From assembly GCA_905207235.1 (NCBI GenBank), contig CAJLKN010000003.1, forward strand, positions 54,267 to 118,266: a DNA stretch of 64,000 bases, read 5' to 3'. This DNA is from an uncultured Eubacteriales bacterium. Lineage in GTDB: Bacteria > Bacillota > Clostridia > Christensenellales > Borkfalkiaceae. The position numbers and the translations under genes were made by a program. The notes under the pieces are model-generated. The model did no database searches. It saw only the letters and a program-made list of their open reading frames with translations, and was not told where the DNA came from. Of the stretch, positions 42,300-50,379 are shown piece after piece. How positions within the stretch are numbered: position 1 is the stretch's first letter; each line of letters begins with the position of its first letter.

Positions 42300-43508
42300 T
42301 TATACTCCGAAAAGTTCTTTAAGCGCGTCCTCTTTTATGCCTGCGCCTATTACGCACAGTCTGCCCGTATATGCGGCAGAGCCTTTGCGCACGTTGGTTT
42401 CGTCGGGCACATAGTCGAAGTGTATCCACTCGCCGTCCGCGCCTGCAACTATGCCCTTTGCGCGAAGCACGTTGCCGTATTTTGCGCTGTCGCCCAGCGA
42501 AGCGAGCAATGTTTCCAGCTCCTGCGCCGTGAACTTCTTGCCCGTCTCGACGCCCCAGCTCGTAAACACTTCGTCTGCGTGGTGGTGTCCTTCGTGGTCG
42601 TGATGATGGTGGTGGCAATGATGTTCGTGCTCGTCCTCGTCGTCGTGGTCGTGATGGCAGCAGTGGTGCTCCTCATGCTCGTCCTCGTCGTCGTGGTCGT
42701 GATGGCAGCAGTGGTGCTCTTCGTGCTCATCTTCGTCGTCATGGTCGTGGTGGCAGCAGTGGTGCTCTTCGTGTTCGTCCTCGTCGTCGTGGTCGTGGTG
42801 GCAGCAGTGGTGCTCTTCGTGTTCGTCCTCGTCGTCGTGGTCGTGGTGATGGCAGTGGTGTTCGTGCTCCTCGTGAGCTTCTGCCGCCAGCTTTTCAAGC
42901 TCCTCCGCAAGGGTGGAGGTGTGCTCCATTGCGGAAAGAATTTCCTTGCCGTCGAGCTTTTTGAGGTCGGTGGTAACTATGGTTGCGCCGCCGTTCTGTG
43001 CGCGCACGAGTTCTACGGCCTGCGCAAGTTTCTCTTCCGAGGCAACGTCCGTGTGGCTGAAAACTATGCAAGCCGCGCTTTTTATCTGGTCGTTGAAGAA
43101 TTCGCCGAAGTTCTTCATGTACATTTTGCACTTGTTTGCATCGACTACCGCGGTCATGGAATTTATTACGGCGTCATTAAGGTGAGCGCTTTCGACTGCG
43201 CGCGCCACGTCAGAAAGTTTGCCCACGCCCGAGGGTTCGATGAGTATGCGGTCGGGCTTGTACTGTTCGTCCACCTGTCTGAGGGCCTTTGCGAAGTCGC
43301 CGACGAGCGAGCAGCATATGCAGCCCGAGTTGAGTTCGTTCACGGTGATGCCTGCGTCCTGCATAAAGCCGCCGTCCACGCCTATTTCGCCGAATTCGTT
43401 TTCGATAAGCACAATTTTTTCGCCCGCATAGGCTTCTTTTATCAGCTTTTTGATTAGCGTCGTCTTGCCGGCTCCGAGAAAGCCTGAAAAGATATCTATT
43501 TTAACCAT
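42300..43508 (-). CDS. His-rich CobW/G3E-family GTPase (COG0523, ZagA-like metallochaperone)
   Basis: The 402-aa protein has P-loop GFLGAGKTTL (about residues 9-18), LIENEFGEIGVD, the metal-binding GCICCSL (about 62-68), ILIEPSG and the GTPase SHTD segment, then a CobW C-terminal domain (about 330-400). Between the domains is a metal-binding insert (about 211-326): five exact 16-residue repeats with CCHHDHDDEDEH. COG0523 proteins such as ZagA deliver Zn to client enzymes under shortage. The insert could bind several Zn, Ni or Co ions. It is the first gene of an operon with the fused GTPase. Confidence 0.93.
   Translation of the reverse strand: MVKIDIFSGFLGAGKTTLIKKLIKEAYAGEKIVLIENEFGEIGVDGGFMQDAGITVNELNSGCICCSLVGDFAKALRQVDEQYKPDRILIEPSGVGKLSDVARAVESAHLNDAVINSMTAVVDANKCKMYMKNFGEFFNDQIKSAACIVFSHTDVASEEKLAQAVELVRAQNGGATIVTTDLKKLDGKEILSAMEHTSTLAEELEKLAAEAHEEHEHHCHHHDHDDEDEHEEHHCCHHDHDDEDEHEEHHCCHHDHDDEDEHEEHHCCHHDHDDEDEHEEHHCCHHDHDDEDEHEHHCHHHHHDHEGHHHADEVFTSWGVETGKKFTAQELETLLASLGDSAKYGNVLRAKGIVAGADGEWIHFDYVPDETNVRKGSAAYTGRLCVIGAGIKEDALKELFGV
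42579..42818. repeat. Five tandem 48-bp coding repeats
   Basis: Five adjacent copies of a 48-bp unit, each encoding EEHHCCHHDHDDEDEH, with a few synonymous changes and a partial copy before them. Being an exact multiple of three, copy number can change without frameshift. Confidence 0.9.
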
Positions 43509-43580
43509 AATTACCTCTTTATATATTTTTTAAGCGCTGTTTTGGGTTGACCTTTAAGCGCCGCGTAAGTTTCGGTGTAT

Positions 43581-43609
43581 ATTTTATACTCTGATTAAAG
43601 TAAAGTCAA
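43581..43609 (-). promoter_or_regulatory. Promoter of the CobW operon with overlapping palindrome
   Basis: On the minus strand TTGACT (43609-43604), a 17-bp spacer and TAAAAT (43586-43581). GTATATTTTATAC (43577-43589) is a perfect 5-bp inverted repeat over the -10, a possible operator. No canonical Zur box is present. Confidence 0.55.
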
Positions 43610-43610
43610 G

Positions 43611-43637
43611 CGGCGGAGTGCCTTGCGCACTCCGCCG
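43611..43637 (-). terminator. Hairpin after hsp20
   Basis: Arms CGGCGGAGTGC and GCACTCCGCCG. On the minus strand it is followed by a T-rich stretch that contains the CobW operon -35. Confidence 0.55.
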
Positions 43638-43682
43638 CCATGGCTGAATTATTATGCGATTTTTTTGAAGCTTTCAGCGTCA

Positions 43683-44096
43683 TTATTCGACGTCGATAAA
43701 GTGGCTCTGCAACTGCTTGGGTTGCGACTTGGGCACGCTGACCGACAAAATGCCGTTTTCATATTTTGCCTTGATGTCCTGCTGGCTTACGTCCTCGCCG
43801 ACATAGTAGCTGCGCGAGCAGCTTTCGCTTATTTCCTTTTTAAGGTAATGTTTGCTTTCGCCCTCTTCCTTGGCTTCTTTCTTCGCGCTTACGGTCAGAT
43901 AACCGTTTTCGAGCGAAACTTTTATGTTCTCCTTTGCGTAACCGGGCATTTCAACGTCAAGTTCGTAGTTGGTATCGGTTTCCTTTATATTAGTTCTCAG
44001 ATCGCGCTGTTCGTCATAGAAAACGGGGCGGAAGAAATCGTCGAATGCGTCAAACAAATCGTAATTGTTCTGTCTTTTCTGTAAATAGTTTTTCAT
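43683..44096 (-). CDS. Hsp20/alpha-crystallin small heat-shock protein
   Basis: The 137-aa protein has an alpha-crystallin domain (about residues 35-130) with LDVEMPGYAKENIKVSLENGYLTVSAKK and GVL-type YENGILSVSVPK near the end. Small heat-shock proteins form cytoplasmic oligomers that hold unfolded proteins. The start at 44096 (MKNYLQKR) follows AAGGAGAT; a frame start at 44129 would place that site inside the gene. A short hairpin lies just upstream in the leader. Confidence 0.93.
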   Translation of the reverse strand: MKNYLQKRQNNYDLFDAFDDFFRPVFYDEQRDLRTNIKETDTNYELDVEMPGYAKENIKVSLENGYLTVSAKKEAKEEGESKHYLKKEISESCSRSYYVGEDVSQQDIKAKYENGILSVSVPKSQPKQLQSHFIDVE

Positions 44097-44134
44097 AATA
44101 ATTATCTCCTTATATGCTGAAAAATTCAACTTAA

Positions 44135-44160
44135 GGAGGGAAGGCTTTTGGTCTTCCTTC
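44135..44160 (-). promoter_or_regulatory. Short hairpin in the hsp20 leader
   Basis: GGAAGGC and GTCTTCC form a seven-base stem with one mismatch. It lies about 40-60 nt before the start and could affect mRNA stability; a ROSE-type thermosensor is not shown. Confidence 0.3.
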
Positions 44161-44229
44161 CGCGTTCACTATAATTATAAGTCGATTTTGCGCTCTTAAA
44201 ACATTCGCCGCGGTAAATTTTTTAAATAA

Positions 44230-45278
44230 TTTTTTTATCGCGGGAATTTGTCGGGCAAAATTGCGCGCAGCGGCGGAATTGGCGGGGAAGGGGGACAACG
44301 GGGCGCGGGCGCGAGGATGCGCCCGCGGCAGTGCCCGTACCGTATGGGCGGAGCTGTCTTCGCACCCGCGGTTGCTGAGGGGTCGTCCGCAATGGCGGGT
44401 TGTCGGTAAGGCACGGTTGACGATTGCATTGTTTTATTTTGCTGTTTGAATTTTCCTATTTAATTTTTCTAATTTAATAATTGCGCGCGCCGCACATGCG
44501 CAATACGCGCTCGCGTGCGCGCGAGAGCTGTGACAACATGCGGCTAAAAAGGGACTGCGCCGCGGAGGGGCAATGTGCGGCGGCAAGGTGGTTGTTTCGT
44601 AACTGCAAGAGGGGACAATTTGCGGCGGGCGGTCGTTTCGCGCGAATTCAGGCAGGCGCTTGCCTCAACAGGGGTGTCTGTAATGTGGTGAGCAAAACCT
44701 GCGGCGAGTGGTGTAAACCCTGCGGGCGGCGATGTGTCTTTCCCGCGCAACGACAAGAGGGTAAAATTACGGCTGGGCGGCTGTTCCGCAAAGGGAAAGA
44801 GCGGGCGATGGGTGCTTCCCTGCGTCGGGCAGTCAGCGGTAGGCAAGGGGGAGAATGGGAGCGGAAAAGCGGTCGTCGAAAGTTTTTTGAGGGGGTGTTT
44901 AAATAGGGAAAAAGCGCAAAATTCGGCGCGCGCGGGCGCGACGCCGCCCGCGCGCTTAAATGTAACAAAAATAGGCAATAAAAACATAAATGACAATTTT
45001 TCACACAAAAACGCGTTAAAAGCGCACAAAAATTCTGTTATATAACATTTTATAAAGTGTATAAGAAAATATTATACATAAATCTCAAAAAATTTTTGTG
45101 CCGAAATTTGCCCTTTTATCGGGTTAAAATGCGCAAAAAAAGTCAATATGTTGTGGTTGAAGGGCTCGTCCGACACAAATAAAGCCAACCGATAATCTTT
45201 TAGCAGAAAAATGGGCAAAAATACGGTCAAACGGGCGCAAAATGCCTTAAAACGCTGCAAAAAGAGCCGAAAAAACAG
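44230..45278. other. Long GC-rich gene-free spacer before the S10 operon
   Basis: About 1 kb without a gene I can support. The open frames on both strands (for example 44481-44906 plus and 44544-45029 minus) are Arg/Pro/Cys-rich, lack ribosome binding sites and overlap one another. Inverted repeats with arms of 6-11 bp occur at about 44308-44325 and 44927-44955. It may be a dispersed non-coding repeat. From 44960 on the sequence becomes AT-rich. Confidence 0.55.
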
Positions 45279-45307
45279 TTGACAGGGCGGCGGCGTTATT
45301 ATATAAT
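45279..45307 (+). promoter_or_regulatory. S10 operon promoter
   Basis: Perfect TTGACA (45279-45284), a 17-bp spacer and TATAAT (45302-45307), 246 bp before rpsJ. Confidence 0.9.
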
Positions 45308-45552
45308 AGTCGAGCGTGTTGAAAAAAAGTGCGTATGGGATGAGGCGTAAAGTTACTTCAATTTCCCCACAAAGCTACGGGAAAAGATAATTTACGCTGA
45401 CAAATGTAGGGGCTATGACCCCTGCGACTAACCGTGGCTTTATTACGATTACGCCATCTTTATGGCGTTTTTTGATGTAAAAAGCGCGATACACACGGAT
45501 AAGTTGACCACGCGAGAAAGAAATTTTTTTGTTAGTATAAAAGGAGTACACA
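45308..45552 (+). promoter_or_regulatory. Structured S10 operon leader with internal terminator
   Basis: A leader of about 240 nt. GCGTAAA (45345-45351) pairs with TTTACGC (45391-45397), and AGGGG (45408-45412) with CCCCT (45419-45423). A stem ACGCCAT/ATGGCGT (45451-45457 with 45462-45468) with CTTT loop is followed by TTTTTT, an intrinsic terminator ahead of the first gene. By analogy with L4-controlled S10 leaders, this could be attenuated by ribosomal protein L4. Confidence 0.6.
45451..45473 (+). terminator. Leader terminator (putative attenuator)
   Basis: A 7-bp stem with a 4-nt loop and six T about 80 bp before rpsJ. It must be read through for the cluster to be expressed. Confidence 0.75.
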
Positions 45553-45852
45553 ATGGCAGGACAGAAAATCAGAATCAAACTTGTGGCATACGACCATGAA
45601 CTCGTCGACCTCGCAGCTTCGAGAATAGTAGAGACCATGAAAAAGAGCGGCGCTAAAATTTCGGGGCCCATTCCCCTTCCCACCGAGCGCGAAATAGTAA
45701 CCATTCTCCGCAGCCCCCACAAGTACAAGGACAGCCGCGAACAGTTCGAACAGAGAACTTACAAGAGAATTATCGACATCTATACGCCCAATGCGAAACT
45801 GCTTGACACCGTTCATCTTCCCGCAGGCGTAGATATCAAAATCAAGTTATAA
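45553..45852 (+). CDS. rpsJ: 30S ribosomal protein S10 (NusE)
   Basis: A 99-aa protein with KIRIKLVAYDHELVDLAASRIVETMKKSGA and SPHKYKDSREQFEQRTYKRIIDI, both diagnostic. S10 sits in the 30S head and also acts as NusE in antitermination. It is the first gene of the cluster; the AAGGAG site stands 6 bp before ATG. The next gene, rplC, is separated by an unusually long spacer. Confidence 0.98.
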   Translation: MAGQKIRIKLVAYDHELVDLAASRIVETMKKSGAKISGPIPLPTEREIVTILRSPHKYKDSREQFEQRTYKRIIDIYTPNAKLLDTVHLPAGVDIKIKL

Positions 45853-45970
45853 AGTCTAAACCGATACTCTACGGACCCGTGCCGACGGGCGCAGCAAAAA
45901 CTTTGCGGCGTTCGGCGCGACTCGGAACCGCGGTATCGCAGGAAATATCAATCGGAGGATCTTTAACATT
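45853..45970 (+). promoter_or_regulatory. Structured spacer rpsJ-rplC
   Basis: CGATAC (45862-45867) pairs with GTATCG (45933-45938) and encloses three small hairpins: CCCGT/ACGGG (45876-45889), GCAAA/TTTGC (45894-45906) and GTTC/GAAC (45910-45928). There is no terminator T run and no ORF. Such gaps are usually only a few bases in this operon. Confidence 0.45.
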
Positions 45971-46600
45971 ATGATTAAAGCAATCATCGGTCGTAAAGCT
46001 GGCATGACCCAGATATTTACGGCAGACGGCAAGGTTATACCCGTAACCGTCATCGAGGCAGGCCCCTGCCCCGTCGTCCAGATCAAAACTGTGGAAAAAG
46101 ACGGCTATGCCGCTTTGAAGGTCGGTTTTGACAAGACGAGCGAAAAGGCTTTGACCAAACCCCAGCTCGGCCAGTTCAAGAAGGCCGGCGTAGAACCCTG
46201 CAAGGTTTTGAGGGAGTTCAGACTGGACGACCCTTCCGCTTACACCGTAGGCGCAGAAATCAAAGCAGACGTGTTCGCAGCAGGCGACAGAGTAGATGTC
46301 CACGGCGTTACCAAGGGCCACGGCTACTCGGGCGTAATCAAGAGATGGAACCAGCATCGCCTTAAAGAAACCCACGGCGTAGGTCCCGTGCACAGAGAGC
46401 CCGGTTCAATGGGCGCGAACAGCTCTCCCTCGAGAGTTTTCAAGAACAAGCACCTGGCAGGACAGTACGGTTGCGAAAACGTTACCGTTCAGAATCTTGA
46501 AGTGGTAAGAGTGGACGCAGACAGAAACTGCATACTCATCAAGGGTTCTGTTCCCGGACCTGACGGCAGCGTCGTTACCATCAACGATACCGTTAAATAA
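45971..46600 (+). CDS. rplC: 50S ribosomal protein L3
   Basis: The 209-aa protein begins IKAIIGRKAGMTQIF and has GVTKGHGYSGVIKRWN and GPVHREPGSMGANSSPSRVFK, both typical of L3. It binds 23S rRNA early and reaches toward the peptidyl transferase centre. Normal length. rplD follows after 14 bp with GGAGG. Confidence 0.98.
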   Translation: MIKAIIGRKAGMTQIFTADGKVIPVTVIEAGPCPVVQIKTVEKDGYAALKVGFDKTSEKALTKPQLGQFKKAGVEPCKVLREFRLDDPSAYTVGAEIKADVFAAGDRVDVHGVTKGHGYSGVIKRWNQHRLKETHGVGPVHREPGSMGANSSPSRVFKNKHLAGQYGCENVTVQNLEVVRVDADRNCILIKGSVPGPDGSVVTINDTVK

Positions 46601-46614
46601 GGAGGACTTACGAA

Positions 46615-47241
46615 ATGCCCAGCATTAAAGTATATAAAATGGACGGCACCGAAGCCGGCTCGATGAAGCTCAGCGACAAGGTTTTCGGAGCTGAATATAA
46701 GGAAGAACTCATTCATCAGGCAGTAGTTACGAGACTTGCCAACGAAAGACAGGGCACAAAGTCCACCCTTACCCGCACGGAAGTAAGAGGCGGCGGCAGA
46801 AAGCCCTGGCGCCAGAAGGGTACGGGCAACGCCCGTCAGGGTTCGATACGCGCTCCCCAGTGGATAAAGGGCGGCGTCGTGTTCGCTCCCAAGAGCAGAG
46901 ATTTCTCTAAGGATATGAACAAGAAGGCAAAGGTTGCCGCACTCGTATCCGCTCTTTCCAAAAAGGTTGCAGACGGCGAACTCGTAGTTGTCGATAAACT
47001 TTCCGTAGCGGAAGGCAAGACAAAAGAAATGGCTGCATTCCAGAAGGCGCTCGGCCTCGACAAGACGGCTGTGGTGGTTATGGATACGGCAGACGAAAAA
47101 GTAATTCTCGCCGCAAGAAACCTTGAAAACCTTTCAACCCTTCCCGTGGAACAGATTTCCACCTACGAAGTGGTAGCAAACGCAAAGGTCGTTCTCACCA
47201 AGGCGGCAGTCAAGAAGATAGAGGAGGTTTACGGAGAATAA
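46615..47241 (+). CDS. rplD: 50S ribosomal protein L4
   Basis: A 208-aa protein with the conserved arginine-rich loop (TLTRTEVRGGGRKPWRQKGTG) that lines the exit tunnel. In several bacteria L4 represses its own operon through the S10 leader; here a leader terminator is present. Overlaps rplW by one base (TAATG). Confidence 0.97.
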   Translation: MPSIKVYKMDGTEAGSMKLSDKVFGAEYKEELIHQAVVTRLANERQGTKSTLTRTEVRGGGRKPWRQKGTGNARQGSIRAPQWIKGGVVFAPKSRDFSKDMNKKAKVAALVSALSKKVADGELVVVDKLSVAEGKTKEMAAFQKALGLDKTAVVVMDTADEKVILAARNLENLSTLPVEQISTYEVVANAKVVLTKAAVKKIEEVYGE

Positions 47242-47531
47242 TGTTACCTCAGGACATCATTATAAGACCCCTTCTCACCGAAAAGGGTTACGACGGCATA
47301 GCAGACAAGAGATATTCTTTCGTCGTTGCAAAGTCGGCAAACAAGATTGAAATCAAACAGGCGGTCGAAAAACTTTTCGGCGTCAAAGTTGAAAGCGTAA
47401 ACACGATAAACTGCAAAGGCAAGCTCAAGAGAATGGGCAGGACCGCAGGTTACACTCCCGATTACAAGAAAGCAGTCGTTCAGCTCAAGGCTGACTCCAA
47501 GACGATTGAATTCTTCGATTCGTTATCCTGA
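47241..47531 (+). CDS. rplW: 50S ribosomal protein L23
   Basis: A 96-aa protein starting LPQDIIIRPLLTEKGY and containing YSFVVAKSANKIEIKQAVE, typical of L23, which sits at the tunnel exit and docks signal recognition particle and trigger factor. ATG overlaps the rplD stop. Confidence 0.97.
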   Translation: MLPQDIIIRPLLTEKGYDGIADKRYSFVVAKSANKIEIKQAVEKLFGVKVESVNTINCKGKLKRMGRTAGYTPDYKKAVVQLKADSKTIEFFDSLS

Positions 47532-47546
47532 CAGGAGGTTAGATAA

Positions 47547-48374
47547 ATGGCAGTTAAAAGATATAAACCGACATCCCCTTCCCGCCGTTTCATGACGGTA
47601 AGCACCTATACGGAGCTGAGCGGGGATAAGCCCGAAAGAAGCCTTCTTCACGATAAGAGAAAAACGGGCGGCAGAAACAACACCGGCAAGATTACCGTTC
47701 GTCATATCGGCGGCGGCAACAGAATTAAGTACAGAATAATAGATTACAAGCGCAACAAGGACGGCATTCCCGCAACGGTCAAGTCGATACAGTACGACCC
47801 CAACAGGTCGGCTCACATCGCACTCCTCGCTTACGCTGACGGCGAAAAGAGGTACATCCTCGCTCCCGTCGGACTTAACGTCGGCGACAAAGTCATCTCC
47901 GGCGCAGGCGCAGACATCAAGGCGGGCAACGCGCTCGCACTTGCGGACATCCCCGTAGGTACCGTCGTTCACGCAATCGAGCTCAAACCCGGCAGGGGCG
48001 CGCAGATTGCGAGAGCAGCAGGCATCTCCGCTCAGATAATGGCAAAGGAAGGCGCATATGCGACCCTCAAAATGCCTTCGGGCGAAATGAGACTTGTAAG
48101 CGTAAAGTGCAAGGCAACCGTCGGACAGGTCGGCAACCTCGAACATGAAATCATCCACCTCGGCAAGGCGGGCAAGACCCGTTACCTCGGCGTGAGACCC
48201 ACCGTCCGCGGCTCGGTCATGAACCCCAACGACCACCCTCACGGCGGCGGCGAAGGTAAGTCCCCTGTCGGACACGCAGGTCCTATGACGCCTTGGGGCA
48301 AGCCTGCTCTCGGTTACAAGACGAGAAAGAAGAAGAATACTTCTTCCAAGTACATCTTAAAGAGAATCAACTAA
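47547..48374 (+). CDS. rplB: 50S ribosomal protein L2
   Basis: A 275-aa protein with AVKRYKPTSPSRRFMTV, GGRNNTGKITVRHIGGG and the histidine loop HPHGGGEGKSPVGHAG near residue 229. L2 is needed for subunit joining and peptide bond formation. Normal length; good AGGAGG upstream. Confidence 0.98.
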   Translation: MAVKRYKPTSPSRRFMTVSTYTELSGDKPERSLLHDKRKTGGRNNTGKITVRHIGGGNRIKYRIIDYKRNKDGIPATVKSIQYDPNRSAHIALLAYADGEKRYILAPVGLNVGDKVISGAGADIKAGNALALADIPVGTVVHAIELKPGRGAQIARAAGISAQIMAKEGAYATLKMPSGEMRLVSVKCKATVGQVGNLEHEIIHLGKAGKTRYLGVRPTVRGSVMNPNDHPHGGGEGKSPVGHAGPMTPWGKPALGYKTRKKKNTSSKYILKRIN

Positions 48375-48388
48375 AAGGAGTGTAGAAA

Positions 48389-48661
48389 ATGTCAAGAAGC
48401 GTTAAGAAAGGGCCTTACTATGAAGAAAGGCTTATGTCGAGAATCGAAGCGATGAACGCGTCGGGCGAAAAGAAAGTCGTCAAGACCTGGTCGCGCGCGA
48501 CTACTATATTCCCCCAGATGGTTGGTCATACGATAGCCGTTTACGACGGCAGAAAGCACGTGCCCGTATATATCACCGAAGATATGGTCGGCTGCAAGCT
48601 CGGCGAGTTTGCTCCCACCAGAACGTTCAAGGGACACGCTGCAAAGACCGTCAAGAAGTAA
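48389..48661 (+). CDS. rpsS: 30S ribosomal protein S19
   Basis: A 90-aa protein beginning SRSVKKGPYYEERL, with TWSRATTIFPQMVGHTIAVYDGRKHVPVYI. S19 is in the 30S head and pairs with S13. Normal length, 14 bp after rplB. Confidence 0.98.
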   Translation: MSRSVKKGPYYEERLMSRIEAMNASGEKKVVKTWSRATTIFPQMVGHTIAVYDGRKHVPVYITEDMVGCKLGEFAPTRTFKGHAAKTVKK

Positions 48662-48675
48662 GGAGAATTTAAGTT

Positions 48676-49065
48676 ATGGCAAGCAATATGAAGAAAAAGA
48701 CGGAAAAGATTGCCGCAACCAAGGATAAACGTCCTTACGCAACGGCAAAATATATCAGAATTTCGCCCTACAAGGTAAGAACCGTACTTGCCCTCATAAG
48801 AGGCAAGAGCGTCGAAGACGCAGCGGCAATCCTCACCTATTGCAACAAGGGCGGCAGCGATGAGGTTAAGAAGGTGCTTCTCAGCGCCGCAGCAAACGCA
48901 GAACACAACTTCGGCATGGACAGGAGCGATCTTGTAGTTGCCGAAACGTTCGCGGACGGCGGTCCCCACCTCAAGAGAATGCAGCCCGTATCCAAGGGTC
49001 GCGGACACGCAATCCTCAAAAGAACGAGCCACATTACAGTAATACTCGACGCTAAGGAAATTTAA
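48676..49065 (+). CDS. rplV: 50S ribosomal protein L22, N-terminally extended
   Basis: A 129-aa protein with ISPYKVRTVLALIRGKSVEDAAAIL and the tunnel loop RGHAILKRTSHITV. It carries a Lys-rich N-terminal extension of about 15 residues compared with most L22 proteins. GGAG lies before the ATG. Confidence 0.96.
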   Translation: MASNMKKKTEKIAATKDKRPYATAKYIRISPYKVRTVLALIRGKSVEDAAAILTYCNKGGSDEVKKVLLSAAANAEHNFGMDRSDLVVAETFADGGPHLKRMQPVSKGRGHAILKRTSHITVILDAKEI

Positions 49066-49080
49066 AGGAGAAGTTAAGCA

Positions 49081-49752
49081 ATGGGACAGAAAGTTAATCC
49101 TCATGGTTTGAGAGTAGGCGTAATCTCCCCCTGGAGCACGCAGTGGTACGCAGATAAAAAGGACTTCGGCAAACAGCTCAAGGAAGATAACGTCATCCGC
49201 AACTTCATCAAGTCGAAGTATTACGAAGCGGCTATTTCGAGCATATCGATAGTCAGAGCGGCAAACAAGATAGAAGTTACCATCTATACGGGTCGCCCCG
49301 GCGTGCTCATCGGCAAAGCCGGCTCCGAAATAGACGTTATAAAGAAGAGCCTTGCAAAGCTCACCGGCGGCAAGGTAATCATCATCAACGTAAAGAAGAT
49401 AGACAAGATAGACCAGGACGCACAGCTTGTTGCCGAAGCAGTCGCTTCGCAGCTCGAAAAGCGCGTTTCGTACAGAAGGGCAATCAAGCAGCAGCTTTCC
49501 AAGGTTGCCAAGTCGGGCGTAAAGGGCGTCAAAATCGCAGTTTCCGGTCGTCTCGACGGCAGAGAAATCGCCGGCAGCGAAAGCTATCACGAAGGCTCCA
49601 TTCCCCTTCAGACGCTCAGAGCGGATATAGATTACGGCTTCGCTGAAGCGCACACCACATTCGGCGTGCTCGGCGTTAAGTGCTGGATATACAAGGGCGA
49701 AGTGCTTTCCGGCTCTAAGAAACTGATTATATCGGACGGAGGCGAAGAGTAA
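49081..49752 (+). CDS. rpsC: 30S ribosomal protein S3
   Basis: A 223-aa protein beginning GQKVNPHGLRVGVI, with a KH domain (GRPGVLIGKAGSEID near residue 70) and a C-terminal ADIDYGFAEAHTTFGVLGVK. S3 is at the mRNA entry channel. One base separates it from rplP. Confidence 0.98.
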   Translation: MGQKVNPHGLRVGVISPWSTQWYADKKDFGKQLKEDNVIRNFIKSKYYEAAISSISIVRAANKIEVTIYTGRPGVLIGKAGSEIDVIKKSLAKLTGGKVIIINVKKIDKIDQDAQLVAEAVASQLEKRVSYRRAIKQQLSKVAKSGVKGVKIAVSGRLDGREIAGSESYHEGSIPLQTLRADIDYGFAEAHTTFGVLGVKCWIYKGEVLSGSKKLIISDGGEE

Positions 49753-49753
49753 A

Positions 49754-50185
49754 ATGTTAATTCCCAAGAGAGTAAAAAGAAGAATGCAGCACCGCGGCAG
49801 AATAAGAGGCAGAGCGCACAAGGGCAACAAGATTGCCTACGGCGAATACGGCCTCGTTGCCCTGGAAGGCGGCAGAATTACTTCTAACCAGATAGAAGCC
49901 GCTCGTATCGCTATGACGAGATTTATCAAGCGCGGCGGTCAGGTCTGGATAGATATATTCCCCCACAAACCTATAACGAAGCATCCCGCCGAATCCCGTA
50001 TGGGTTCCGGTAAGGGCGCCGTCGAATACTGGGTAGCAATCGTCAAGCCCGACAGAGTAATGTTCGAAATGGCTGGCGTAACCGAAGACGTTGCGCGCGA
50101 GGCAATGCGTCTTGCGGCACACAAACTTCCCGTAAAGTGCAAATTTATAAAGAAAGAAGAAGGCGGTGAGGCTAATGAAGGCTAA
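49754..50185 (+). CDS. rplP: 50S ribosomal protein L16
   Basis: A 143-aa protein beginning LIPKRVKRRMQHRGRIRG and containing GGRITSNQIEAARIAMTRF and GSGKGAVEYWVA. L16 helps form the A-site tRNA pocket. Its 3' end overlaps rpmC by 11 bp. Confidence 0.98.
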   Translation: MLIPKRVKRRMQHRGRIRGRAHKGNKIAYGEYGLVALEGGRITSNQIEAARIAMTRFIKRGGQVWIDIFPHKPITKHPAESRMGSGKGAVEYWVAIVKPDRVMFEMAGVTEDVAREAMRLAAHKLPVKCKFIKKEEGGEANEG

Positions 50186-50369
50186 AGAACTTGTTAATTT
50201 GACCGACGCAGAGCTCGAAGCAAAGCTCAGCGAGTTGAAGACGGAGCTTTTCAATTTACGTTTCCGCCACGCAAGCGGTCAGCTTGAAAACCCCATGCGC
50301 ATCAACCTCGTAAAAAAGGATATCGCAAGGGTTAACACCGTAATGCGCGCAAGGCAGATAAATGGTTAA
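50175..50369 (+). CDS. rpmC: 50S ribosomal protein L29
   Basis: A 64-aa helical protein with MKAKELVNLTDAELEAKL and LFNLRFRHASGQLENPMRI. The start at 50175 is preferred over GTG 50166, which would add three residues; a GGCGGTGAGG site precedes it inside rplP. Confidence 0.95.
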   Translation: MKAKELVNLTDAELEAKLSELKTELFNLRFRHASGQLENPMRINLVKKDIARVNTVMRARQING

Positions 50370-50379
50370 GGAGAAAGGT

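Noticed and set aside
42579..42818. CRISPR-like array in the CobW gene
   Set aside because: The 48-bp units are contiguous without spacers and stay in frame: coding repeats.
42420..43457. A Val-rich frame opposite the His-rich CobW gene
   Set aside because: The long VVVV-type runs are the reverse complement of the His/Asp repeats, not a protein.
44481..45029. Overlapping frames in the spacer before the S10 promoter
   Set aside because: Both strands stay open because of composition. No ribosome binding sites, no recognisable domains.
45504..45542. Second S10 promoter (TTGACC ... TATAAA)
   Set aside because: The spacing is 27 bp, too long for a sigma-A promoter.
48541..49830. A 429-codon minus-strand frame across rpsS-rplV-rpsC
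   Set aside because: Antisense to three secure ribosomal genes and Cys/Leu-rich without family features.
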